The notes beneath the pieces were generated by a model, which worked only from the letters and a program-made list of their open reading frames with translations, did not search any database and was not told the origin of the DNA. Both the position numbers and the translations under genes were made by a program. A DNA stretch of 64,000 nt. It comes from Marinisporobacter sp. GTDB taxonomy: Bacteria; Bacillota; Clostridia; Peptostreptococcales; Thermotaleaceae. Positions 27,468-36,100 of the stretch are shown piece by piece. The stretch lies in assembly GCA_025210525.1 (NCBI GenBank), contig JAOARP010000039.1:124001-188000 (forward strand). The letters run 5' to 3'. Positions within the stretch are counted from its first letter, which is position 1; every line of letters starts with the position of its first letter.

Positions 27468-30164
27468 TTAAATAATAAAATTCAAAAGTCCCTTTCCTTT
27501 TCCTTCTTCCATTCCTTTTAATAAATTTTCTTCTTCTGAAATCACAAAAGATAATTTCTTCAACGTATATCCTTCCTCTTGAAGCATTTCTTTTAAGAAT
27601 ATGGCATGTTTTTCTAGCTGTTTCATTTGTTCTTTTTCCTTGACCCTTAGAGTTAAATGGATCTCTTTTTTCTCTATCTTTAATGCTATATGGGTTTGTC
27701 CTAAATTATTGGTATCAAGATTTAATAAAACATTTAAAGATTCATCTATTCCCTTTATATTTTTATTTGGCATCCATACTTGAAGATTTTTAAATTGTTC
27801 TCCTATAGCTACCGGAAACTGCTTACATAAATCCTTTCTATTTAATTTCTTTTGAATCCTTAAAGATTGTCTTAAATCCTCCATGTGCTCTTTTGATTCA
27901 TCTGAAAAAGACATATCCTGTGCCATTTCTTCAATATTTTTAACGAGTTCATAATAAGAATCATCTGCTTTTATTCCTTCTTTCAATTTTTCAGATATCT
28001 CCTTAGATAATCGCTCTATTTTCAAAACATGTCTTTTTAAATCAGGTGCAACCTCTGCTCCCACCATCTGGATCAATTGTCCAATCTTTTGTCCTAATTG
28101 CTCTTGGTTTTTTAAGAATAATGATACATTTTCTACTTCTTTTAATGAAAGATCCATTTCATTTTTCATAAGAAGTGGTAAAACATCTTCTATTTCTTTC
28201 CCTATTCTAGAAATGTTTTTCACCATTTTGGTTAAGGAATAAGACGGATTATGTTTCTGATTTTTGTTATCTAATCCACTATCATTACTTCTTTCCATTG
28301 CCTTTACAGTCTTTTCAGATACATATTCATCTAATTTCTTTAGGCTCATAGCTTCTATATCTTTTCCTTCTTTTACACTATCCATCACCATAGAAGTAGA
28401 TAGATTTTTTCTAATACGGCTATACTGCCCATAGCTTTCTAATACATACTGCATATTAGGTATATTTAGTTGTAAACTATTTTGAAGGAGCGCTCTTCCA
28501 GCCCCTAATAAAGTGGTATTCTGTGTTTGTATCCCTTTAAATTCCTTTTCATGAGTAACAATATAATTTTCTAGATGTTGTTTTTGAGATGGATTTATAG
28601 AAACAGGTCCTTGACCTTCTAAAAAAGATGGATTTTCTCCAATAGTGTTTAATGTAAGATCCCTTCCCTTAGATAAATGAAACGCAATGCTATTAAAATT
28701 TAAACTCTTTACCTTTTGAAATACTTCACTGACCCTTCCAACACGATTCAATCCTTTTTTAATAGCTTGATCAGAAAGACTTTTATCATCAGCATAATTT
28801 TTAAATTCTCTATTTTCTTCTTTTACTTCTCCAAATACAATCTTTTCAATTTTATTGATTTGAAAATCTGCATCCATTTTTAATAACTTAATTAAATCTT
28901 TATCCTTTATACTTTTTAGCTGATCCAATTTTTTTAAAATCTTCTCTACTTCATTTTTATTTACTTCCTCTAAAACTATACTCTCTTCTGTATTCTCAAT
29001 AACATCTACAAGCTCCCTAATATCTATCTTTTGAATAGGTATATCTTTTTTTATCAGTTCTGCTACTTTTTCTATATCTAGTTTTTCAATAATCTCATCA
29101 ATAGCTTTTTTCATATCAATTATTTTTTCTATATTTTCCTTTGTAAGAGAACCTTTATCTCTTATAAATTCTTTTGCTAATTCTATATTTTCCTCTGTAA
29201 TAGGTAAATCCATTTTTTCTAAATTTATTCGAATGCTTTCCTCAAGTCTTTTTATATCCATTTCTGTAGTTTTAGGTACATTTAAACTATCCTCATAAAC
29301 ATTTGCTATCCAAGGGGAATCTTCATGTCCTTGAATCTCGCCTTCTTTCACATATAATTTTGTATTGTACAAATTTTCTATTGTAGGTAATAAGTCTTCC
29401 TTACATACCTTTACTAAAGTATAATCATCTATTTTTTCAATCTTTCCAAGCTTATAAAACACATCATGAATCTCATCTATATTTTTCTTAGTAATAGCTG
29501 CTTCTTCTTTATATAAAGCCTTGATAATATCCGTAATATCTTTTCCCATACGACTTCCATATATTTTTTTTGCTATTTTTTCAGCATCCTCTGTTTTCAT
29601 TTCTTTTTTTCTTTTAATAAATTTTAATAAAGAAAAAGTTTCTTCTTCTTCCTTTTTGTCTTCTATCTTATCTGCTACCTTATCAAGGGATATTTCACTT
29701 AAATCTATATTTTCTCCCTTCAACTTTACTGCAAAATCATAAGTTAGATTTTGTTGAATCACATTTAAATAATCTTTTGTAGCCATAAGGGTCTTCACAT
29801 TTTCTTTATTTAATGGAACCTCATGCTTTTGAAGTGCTTCTACTGCATTCAAAGATTCCTTATTGGTCTCGATTCCATAGGATTTTAACAAATCATCATA
29901 AGTTTTTTGTTTTTTTTCATCTACCTCTTCCGATTTCTCACAAATCTTCATAGAAATAATTTGAGATCGATCAATCGTAACATGATCTCCTACCTTTGCA
30001 TCAATTTTATTTTTCAACATAGCTTCAACTGTTTTATTTCCGACATTTACTTTTACTTTATTTCTATCTTTTTCTTGTAAAATCCCATTGATATCAAAAG
30101 GCTTATTTATAACTCCCTCATAAGTCTTTTGTATCTTTAATCCATTTGCCCCCGATAGCTTCAC
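27468..30164 (-). CDS. Large flagellar-region protein, DUF6240/FliK-like
   Basis: An 898-residue, highly charged, mostly helical protein without signal peptide or membrane segments. The N-terminus (residues 1-75) is beta-rich (VKVNVGNKTVEAML). A long helical middle repeats ITKKNI/LTKENI/PITEENI-like helix caps. The C-terminal 100 residues (LLNLDTNNLGQTHIALKIEKKEIHLTLRV) resemble the FliK C-terminal domain that signals the hook-to-filament switch. Its place among late flagellar genes and a SigD-like promoter support a flagellar role. The DUF6240 label is from memory and moderate in certainty. Confidence 0.6.
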   Translation of the reverse strand: MKLSGANGLKIQKTYEGVINKPFDINGILQEKDRNKVKVNVGNKTVEAMLKNKIDAKVGDHVTIDRSQIISMKICEKSEEVDEKKQKTYDDLLKSYGIETNKESLNAVEALQKHEVPLNKENVKTLMATKDYLNVIQQNLTYDFAVKLKGENIDLSEISLDKVADKIEDKKEEEETFSLLKFIKRKKEMKTEDAEKIAKKIYGSRMGKDITDIIKALYKEEAAITKKNIDEIHDVFYKLGKIEKIDDYTLVKVCKEDLLPTIENLYNTKLYVKEGEIQGHEDSPWIANVYEDSLNVPKTTEMDIKRLEESIRINLEKMDLPITEENIELAKEFIRDKGSLTKENIEKIIDMKKAIDEIIEKLDIEKVAELIKKDIPIQKIDIRELVDVIENTEESIVLEEVNKNEVEKILKKLDQLKSIKDKDLIKLLKMDADFQINKIEKIVFGEVKEENREFKNYADDKSLSDQAIKKGLNRVGRVSEVFQKVKSLNFNSIAFHLSKGRDLTLNTIGENPSFLEGQGPVSINPSQKQHLENYIVTHEKEFKGIQTQNTTLLGAGRALLQNSLQLNIPNMQYVLESYGQYSRIRKNLSTSMVMDSVKEGKDIEAMSLKKLDEYVSEKTVKAMERSNDSGLDNKNQKHNPSYSLTKMVKNISRIGKEIEDVLPLLMKNEMDLSLKEVENVSLFLKNQEQLGQKIGQLIQMVGAEVAPDLKRHVLKIERLSKEISEKLKEGIKADDSYYELVKNIEEMAQDMSFSDESKEHMEDLRQSLRIQKKLNRKDLCKQFPVAIGEQFKNLQVWMPNKNIKGIDESLNVLLNLDTNNLGQTHIALKIEKKEIHLTLRVKEKEQMKQLEKHAIFLKEMLQEEGYTLKKLSFVISEEENLLKGMEEGKGKGLLNFII

Positions 30165-30198
30165 TTCATCATCACCTTTTTTATTGTTCTTAACATAT

Positions 30199-30226
30199 TT
30201 TTCGACCGTTTTTTTATTTTTCTTTA
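30199..30226 (-). promoter_or_regulatory. SigD-like promoter of the FliK-like gene
   Basis: TAAA (30226-30223), 16 bases, then GTCGAAAA (30206-30199), about 35 bases before the start. It is a weaker match than the others, and it faces the yaaR promoter in a 129-bp divergent gap. Confidence 0.4.
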
Positions 30227-30237
30227 GAAAATATCAT

Positions 30238-30265
30238 TAACAATTTCTACAAAAGCTGCCGATAA
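30238..30265 (+). promoter_or_regulatory. SigD-type promoter of yaaR
   Basis: TAAC (30238-30241), 16 bases, then GCCGATAA (30258-30265), 29 bases before the GTG start of yaaR. Confidence 0.65.
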
Positions 30266-30293
30266 CTATATTAGAATTACTCGAGGAAAGGAT

Positions 30294-30749
30294 GTGCCTT
30301 CTTTGAATCGTATCAATCAAGTAAATCTTTCTGCTATGCAAAAAACACCTGCTGTTATAAAAAAAGACAAAGAAATAGCAGGTACTACCTTCGCAGAAAA
30401 ATTTGAAAAAATCAAATCTGATGATGTAAAAGAACATTTACAAAAAATATATGATAAAATCGTTGACCAATCTGAAAAGCTTGGAGATCGATTGTATATA
30501 AAAGACCTTGTTGATTATAAAAAACTTGTAACTGAATTTATGGATGTAGCTGTAAAAAATTCTCACGCCTTTTCAAAAGAAAATTTTTTGGATAGAAGAG
30601 GAAGACATCGTGTACTTTCACAAGTAAAACAAGTAGACCGTCATTTGGCTTCTCTTACACAAGACTTTTTAGGACAAGAAGTAGATAGAATCTCCGTTCT
30701 TAGAAAGCTTGACGATATAAGAGGTATCCTTTTAGATATGTTCATGTAA
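30294..30749 (+). CDS. YaaR family protein (DUF327)
   Basis: A 151-residue helical protein starting at GTG 30294 behind GAGGAAAGG. The segment LVDYKKLVTEFMDVAVKNSH near residue 80 and the end VLRKLDDIRGILLDMF are typical of the YaaR/DUF327 family, whose function is not established. It is the only plus-strand gene in the flagellar region and has its own SigD-type promoter, which ties it to motility here. Confidence 0.85.
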   Translation: MPSLNRINQVNLSAMQKTPAVIKKDKEIAGTTFAEKFEKIKSDDVKEHLQKIYDKIVDQSEKLGDRLYIKDLVDYKKLVTEFMDVAVKNSHAFSKENFLDRRGRHRVLSQVKQVDRHLASLTQDFLGQEVDRISVLRKLDDIRGILLDMFM

Positions 30750-30775
30750 AAAAGACCACCTTTGTGGTCTTTTAT
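30748..30775. terminator. Bidirectional terminator between yaaR and the yjfB-like gene
   Basis: A perfect stem AAAGACCAC / GTGGTCTTT with a four-base loop and T-runs on both strands lies between the convergent stops. Confidence 0.9.
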
Positions 30776-30969
30776 AATTTCAAATCTAAATTGCCTCCTA
30801 AATGAGGATTAACAGACAACTCCATAGTCTTTGTACTGGTATTAATCATTTCCGTTAAAGCTTTACCATTATTTTCTGATGTATCCATCGCCTTTTTCAT
30901 CACAGAAAGACTCGCCTGCTGTTGTACCTTTCCTTGGTTCAACATCATTGACATTGCAGCAATATCCAT
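30772..30969 (-). CDS. YjfB family putative motility protein
   Basis: A 65-residue protein beginning MDIAAMSMMLNQGKVQQQAS, with the pattern M-L-N-Q-x-x-x-Q-x-x-x-S-x-x-V-M-K-K-A-M of the YjfB family. Members are small SigD-regulated proteins of unknown mechanism. A SigD-type promoter precedes it. Confidence 0.82.
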   Translation of the reverse strand: MDIAAMSMMLNQGKVQQQASLSVMKKAMDTSENNGKALTEMINTSTKTMELSVNPHLGGNLDLKL

Positions 30970-31033
30970 TGTATCAACTCCCTCTATCTATAGAATCTTT
31001 TTTTAATTAGTTAGCCTCTATCCTCTTACTAAT

Positions 31034-31060
31034 TTATCGGCATAATTCATTTGATCATTA
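31034..31060 (-). promoter_or_regulatory. SigD-type promoter of the yjfB-like gene
   Basis: TAAT (31060-31057), 15 bases, then a perfect GCCGATAA (31041-31034), about 65 bases before the start. Confidence 0.65.
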
Positions 31061-31099
31061 AATATCTCTCTATACAAAATACCACAAAGCCATATATAT

Positions 31100-31135
31100 C
31101 ATAAAAAAATACCCTCTTATTTTTTTCAAAAGGGT
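31100..31135 (-). terminator. Terminator downstream of the fliB operon
   Basis: On the minus strand ACCCT and AGGGT bracket a 15-base A/T-rich loop (further A-T pairs possible) and are followed by ATTTTTTTAT. Confidence 0.6.
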
Positions 31136-31208
31136 AAATTTTTTATTTTTTCAAGCAACTAAATTTGTTGGGTATTAGTACCAATCATAATTTCTATACA
31201 TCTCAAGT

Positions 31209-31589
31209 TTATGAAGCAACTTTACATCTTATTATTATTTCAATTTCTTCTTTCCACACATTAAAAGTATTTATTACTAAATTTAATGTTTTTTCTAATT
31301 CCTCGTGATTTTTACTTTTATATTTATAAAGCATCACCATTTCTGTAATATATTGATTTAAATTTTCTTTTGCCCTTTTGATCTTCTCATCTTGCAATGC
31401 TTTTATTTTCACTTCCATGGGTTTAAGTGTCTTATCTATACTAGCTATTCCATCTACAACGTCCTTCAGTAAAACAAAAGCTTCTTCATATCGTAATTCT
31501 GTTAACTGCTTTTGAATATAATTTATCCCTTCTTCTATCGTTGATAATAATTGTAATATATTAAAAGCAACTTCTACTTGTTTATTCAT
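31209..31589 (-). CDS. Small helical protein of unknown function in the flagellin locus
   Basis: A 126-residue protein if started at ATG 31589, which has TGGAG upstream; the longer frame to 31634 lacks such a site. It is helical throughout (EEGINYIQKQLTELRYEEAF, then KPMEVKIKALQDEKIKRAKENL), like the FliS/FliT chaperone class in build but without their signatures. It lies 88 bases after fliB in the same direction. A chaperone or FliB partner is possible; I do not recognise the family. Confidence 0.6.
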   Translation of the reverse strand: MNKQVEVAFNILQLLSTIEEGINYIQKQLTELRYEEAFVLLKDVVDGIASIDKTLKPMEVKIKALQDEKIKRAKENLNQYITEMVMLYKYKSKNHEELEKTLNLVINTFNVWKEEIEIIIRCKVAS

Positions 31590-31677
31590 TACGCTACTCC
31601 ATTTCTTAATTTTACAAAACATTAATAAGTTCATTTTAATAATAAGTTAAGTAGCTGTCACAAATTTATTTTTATGT

Positions 31678-32925
31678 TCATTTTTTCCCTTTAATAAGTA
31701 TTGACATATGTGCTAAGCTGTCATAGCCATTATCTTTTAATAATCTTATAATTCCTTGGATATACTTGCTATTGTGTAACACTACTTTTGAAAAAGATTG
31801 TATTGCTTTTAATGTCAAATCATCATTTAGACCTTTATGATGTCCTGCCATACCTATAAGATGCAACATCACCATACTATAAAGTACACATAAAAATATA
31901 TATGAATCCCACATAGATTTAAAAGTACCAAAAGGCATGAGTTCCTTAAAATACTCATTTACTAAATAATTTTCTAAAATATATTCTTTTTCCTTTAAAT
32001 AGGGTATTAAATAATCATTATAATTTTCTTCATATTTTTTAAGTATATTTTCTAATTTTTCTCCTGTCTTATAGTTTATACCAAGTAAAGTTTCCTTAAG
32101 ACACTGGAGATATCTATTGCTATTTATTCCCTGTAATACTTTTTTATCCGTTAATTCTTTTGCTATTCTCATTTGTATTTGTATGTTTACTGGTATTTTT
32201 TCTAGTTCTTCTTTAAATTCCCCTTTTTCTATCATACTTCCCATTTTTTCTAGCATAAGAGGTATTTCTTTTGCTGATTTATTTAAGCATAATTCTTCTA
32301 TTTTTTTATATACAATTCCCAATATAATAAGTCTTTCTCCTAAGTTGTACTTCCTATTTTGTAACAAAGATAAGCTAAATATTCTAATATCCCAGAAATA
32401 TCTCTGTGGTTTATTCATATATAAATGTCCTTCTGTATCAAATATTTTATCAATTTTGATATTATTCTCCTGATCCTCTTTTATATTTTCAAAAGCGATT
32501 CCATCGGGATTCAATAATACTAATCTTGCTATTTCTGGACAAGACATGGTAGCACTTCTCTCAAAGGTTCCATCCACTCTGTGTACAAGTCTAGGATAAA
32601 ATGTACAGGTATCTGAAAGAGCTTCTTCTCCTAATCGAAGATAAATCTTACATAAATTTTTTTCATCTAAAAAAGGACATCTACCATTTGATTCCATTTT
32701 TATTTTTCCATAAAAACCATCACTCTTTTGATTATGCTTTCTATTAACCATTTTATCAAAAATAGGTTTTAATTCTTTGTCATGTGCCTTTTTATATTCT
32801 AAATAAGTCTTTTTATCTAATTCTACTCTCCAACCAATACAACAGCTATCTTCACAAGCTGCTCCTATACATTTAAAATTTTCCATATATTTAGGTTGTA
32901 ATACAGTTCTTTTTTTATTATTCAA
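31678..32925 (-). CDS. fliB: Flagellin lysine N-methylase FliB
   Basis: A 415-residue protein with the FliB cysteine pattern: C18, C24 and CC28-29 in FKCIGAACEDSCCIGW, then CPFLDEKNLCKIY near residue 84, LSDTCTFYPR near 103 and MSCPEIARLVL near 126. FliB methylates surface lysines of flagellin with S-adenosylmethionine; the cysteines probably hold an Fe-S cluster. It sits directly downstream of the 1309-residue flagellin, its likely substrate. The C-terminal half is helical. Confidence 0.9.
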   Translation of the reverse strand: MNNKKRTVLQPKYMENFKCIGAACEDSCCIGWRVELDKKTYLEYKKAHDKELKPIFDKMVNRKHNQKSDGFYGKIKMESNGRCPFLDEKNLCKIYLRLGEEALSDTCTFYPRLVHRVDGTFERSATMSCPEIARLVLLNPDGIAFENIKEDQENNIKIDKIFDTEGHLYMNKPQRYFWDIRIFSLSLLQNRKYNLGERLIILGIVYKKIEELCLNKSAKEIPLMLEKMGSMIEKGEFKEELEKIPVNIQIQMRIAKELTDKKVLQGINSNRYLQCLKETLLGINYKTGEKLENILKKYEENYNDYLIPYLKEKEYILENYLVNEYFKELMPFGTFKSMWDSYIFLCVLYSMVMLHLIGMAGHHKGLNDDLTLKAIQSFSKVVLHNSKYIQGIIRLLKDNGYDSLAHMSILIKGKK

Positions 32926-32949
32926 GGAATATACTCCTTTCTATTTGTA

Positions 32950-32983
32950 TATTAAAAAAGAGTCAGAGAGAAAACTCTCTGAC
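32950..32983 (-). terminator. Terminator of the 1309-residue flagellin transcript
   Basis: GTCAGAGAG and CTCTCTGAC pair perfectly around a four-base loop, followed by TCTTTTTTAAT on the minus strand. It lies about 145 bases after the flagellin stop and just before fliB. Confidence 0.9.
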
Positions 32984-33051
32984 CCTCTGTTTCTATAAAC
33001 TGCCTCAAACTCAATTTTTCATCTGAATAAATTCAAATAATCAAAGTTTTC

Positions 33052-33138
33052 CTCTTAAGGGAAGCTCGACTCCCTTCGGTCGCTGAGTAAGCGCTTCGGA
33101 CTAAATTAAAAATTTAGACTCTCTGCTTATCTTAAGAG
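33052..33138 (-). other. Structured, GC-rich 3' UTR element of the flagellin mRNA
   Basis: Starting in the last flagellin codons, CTCTTAAG (33138-33131) pairs with CTTAAGAG (33059-33052). Inside lie an AT-rich stem (CTAAAT / ATTTAG), a CGCT / AGCG stem and a GC-rich GGGA/TCCC element with the core GACCGAAGGGAGTCGAGC. This local GC peak in an AT-rich 3' UTR, well before the terminator, suggests a folded RNA domain. Its role is unknown. Confidence 0.55.
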
Positions 33139-36100
33139 CTGTAATACTCCTTGAGGTTGTTGATTTGCTTGTGCTAACATTGATTGTGCAGCTTGTTGTA
33201 AAATGTTATTCTTTTGGAAATTCATCATCTCTTTTGCCATATCTACGTCTCTGATTCTGCTTTCTGATGCTTGTAAATTCTCTGAAGATGCATCTAAGTT
33301 CTTGATTGTATGTTCTAATCTGTTTTGGAATGCTCCTAGCTTAGATCTTTCTGCCGATACAGCTTCAATAGCATCATTGATTATACTAACTGCTGCTGTT
33401 GCTTTATCATGGTCTGATACATCTAGTGCATACTCTGTTGAATTGTTATCTGTACCATCTGTTACATTAGCAACTTTTACATAACTTGCTACAGCTTTAC
33501 CATCTTTTGATGTTACAGTTTTTCCTGCGTCTTCTGCAGTTCCTGTTACTTTTAATGCATTTGAACGCATATCATTGAAAGCTACTGACATACTTTGAGA
33601 CGTATTTGCTCCGATTTGGAACTTAACACTCGTATCTTCTCCTTCTTGCTCTTTTTCCCCTACAGTTGCTGTATTATCAGTAAGTCCTAAAACTCCTGCT
33701 GCATCCATAGAAGCATGTTTTCCAATCTCAATTTTAGATGCTTCTCCTGTGCTACCACTTGTAACAGATAATTTACCATCTTCTGCACTTACAGTAACAT
33801 GTTTTGTTCCTTTACCTGAATCATCTAATGCTTTATTGATTGCACTCTCTACTGCTGCTGCTAAAACATTTGCATCTGTATAATCACCTTTTTGAATCTC
33901 AGCATTTACATTTTCTCCATCAACTGTAATATTTAGAGTAGTGTTACCATCAGCACCTTGTACAAACTGACCTTCTGATAAAGAAGATCCATCTGCTTCA
34001 ACTAAGCCTAATTGTTTAGCCAATTCTCCACCAGCAATATCTGTAACGGAACTATCCACACCTGTTGTATTACTTGTTAATTTTAATTTTCCATCTTCGT
34101 TTGATGCTGTTACACCTGCTGCAGTGAAAGCATCCTTATTTACACTGATAAACTCGTCTAAATCTTGATAAGTTTGCTCTGCTATAGCAATTGTCTTATT
34201 GTCGCCATCTACTTTAAAGCTAAGCTCGTTGTTAGCAGCTAATCTCTCTTGAGAAATCCTCGTACTAGTTTCACCAAAAAGTTGCGTAGCTATTGCAGAA
34301 CCTTTAATATCAATCTTGCTTCCTGCTTCTGTATTATTAGAAGTCATTACTAATTTGCTATTTTCATAAGACACTGTAGCAGTACCTGTTGCTTGAGCAT
34401 CTCTACTATCCACAGCTGTATTTGTAGTAGTAATAGCTCCTTTATTACCAGTAACTCTTAAAGTACCATAAGTTCCACCAGATTTAACACCTATACTATT
34501 TCCATCGCCTGTATTCGTTGCCTTAATATAAACCTTTGCTCCATCATTATATGCTTCGTAACGTCCCTTTAGATCTGCATTATCTTCAATAGCTGCATTC
34601 AGTGCAGTTGCTATATTGTATGCATCTCCTGCTTTACTTGCAACTGAATTATCAAAGTTAAATGCATTCGCACCTGTTTTGTTATTATTAGCAGCACCTG
34701 TTAAAGTAATATCTACTGCATTACCATCTGCTTTTTCCAAACTGAAAACAAGTTGATCAGCAGCATTTGTATTAGTTGTAACTTCAATTTCTGCTGTAGA
34801 ATAAGCTGCAGCATCAATTTTTGCTTGCATATCTTCTACCAATGTATCTACTGTTGCACCTTTTGCACCCGCATATTGTGCTGATTGCACTTCTCCTGTT
34901 ATAGTACCAGTTGTTAAATCTCCAACTGCTAGATTAGCAGTAGCCTTCGTTGCTGTAATAGTTAATTCATTGTTATCTGTAAGAGTTACCTCATACTGAC
35001 CTTTAAGCTTAGCATTATCAGCTATTGCTAATTCTAAAGATTCCTTTAAGTTTTTAATATTATCTGCTTCATTTCCTGTGTGTATAAAATCAGTTTTTGT
35101 ATTTGCTGTTTTAGTATTATCTGCAGTTAGAGTAAGTGTAACATCTTCTCCGTCTAAGCCTTTTAATACAGCTTTAAAATTATCACCATTACCAATATTA
35201 GTTAATTTAACCGTACTAGTAGCTTTTGTTCTAGCTGTTCCATCATAAGTAGCATCATCTAAAACAACTGTTGTATCATCTGCACTACCATCAATATTAA
35301 ATGTAAGCTCATTATTTGAACCATCAATTTTTACATTACTAGCTGCAAGACCTTTATCTGTTAAAGTCACACTACCTGTTACAGAAGCGCCTAAATCACC
35401 ATGTGCTTTAACGTCTCCAATATCTTTTCCTTCAACATAAGTTGTATTCGCTGCATCAGATGCTGCACCACCATCTAAGTTAATTTCTCTAGGAACAGCT
35501 CCTGATTCTAATTTACCGATAGCATAGCCATCTCCTGCATTGGCTGCTGTAACACTAACCTTAGCATCCTCACCACTGATTAAATAACGTCCTTTAAGAT
35601 TTTCATTTGCTTCTATTGCTTTTTCAAGTGCTTTTCTAATACCATCTGCTGTTCCATTTGCATCAGCACCTCTATCAAAGGTCGTTGCAGTATTTCCATC
35701 CCCTTGTGCTGCTGCTGTCAAGGTAATGGTTTCAACATTTCCATCTTTTCCTTCTAACTGAATAGATACCTGATCCTCTTGACTTGCATCTATATCTGCT
35801 CGTTCTTTTATTGTTGCAGTATTTTCAGATTTTTCAGCTAAGAAGCTGCTAGCAAATCCGCCACCTAAAATTTCCACTGATCCTTCATTTCCAGTTGTAG
35901 TAGAACTAATGCTCAGCTTCATATTTTCATCATAGCTTGCTACTGCATTTATACCCTTTGCTGCAAATTGGTCATTTAAGGCTTGTGCTATAGCAGTTGT
36001 ACCTTTTAGATCATCAGCAGAAGTCATAGTACCACCACTAACTAATGCTAAAGCACTATCATTAGAAGCAGCTTCAATTTTAAAGTCAGCATCACTTTGA

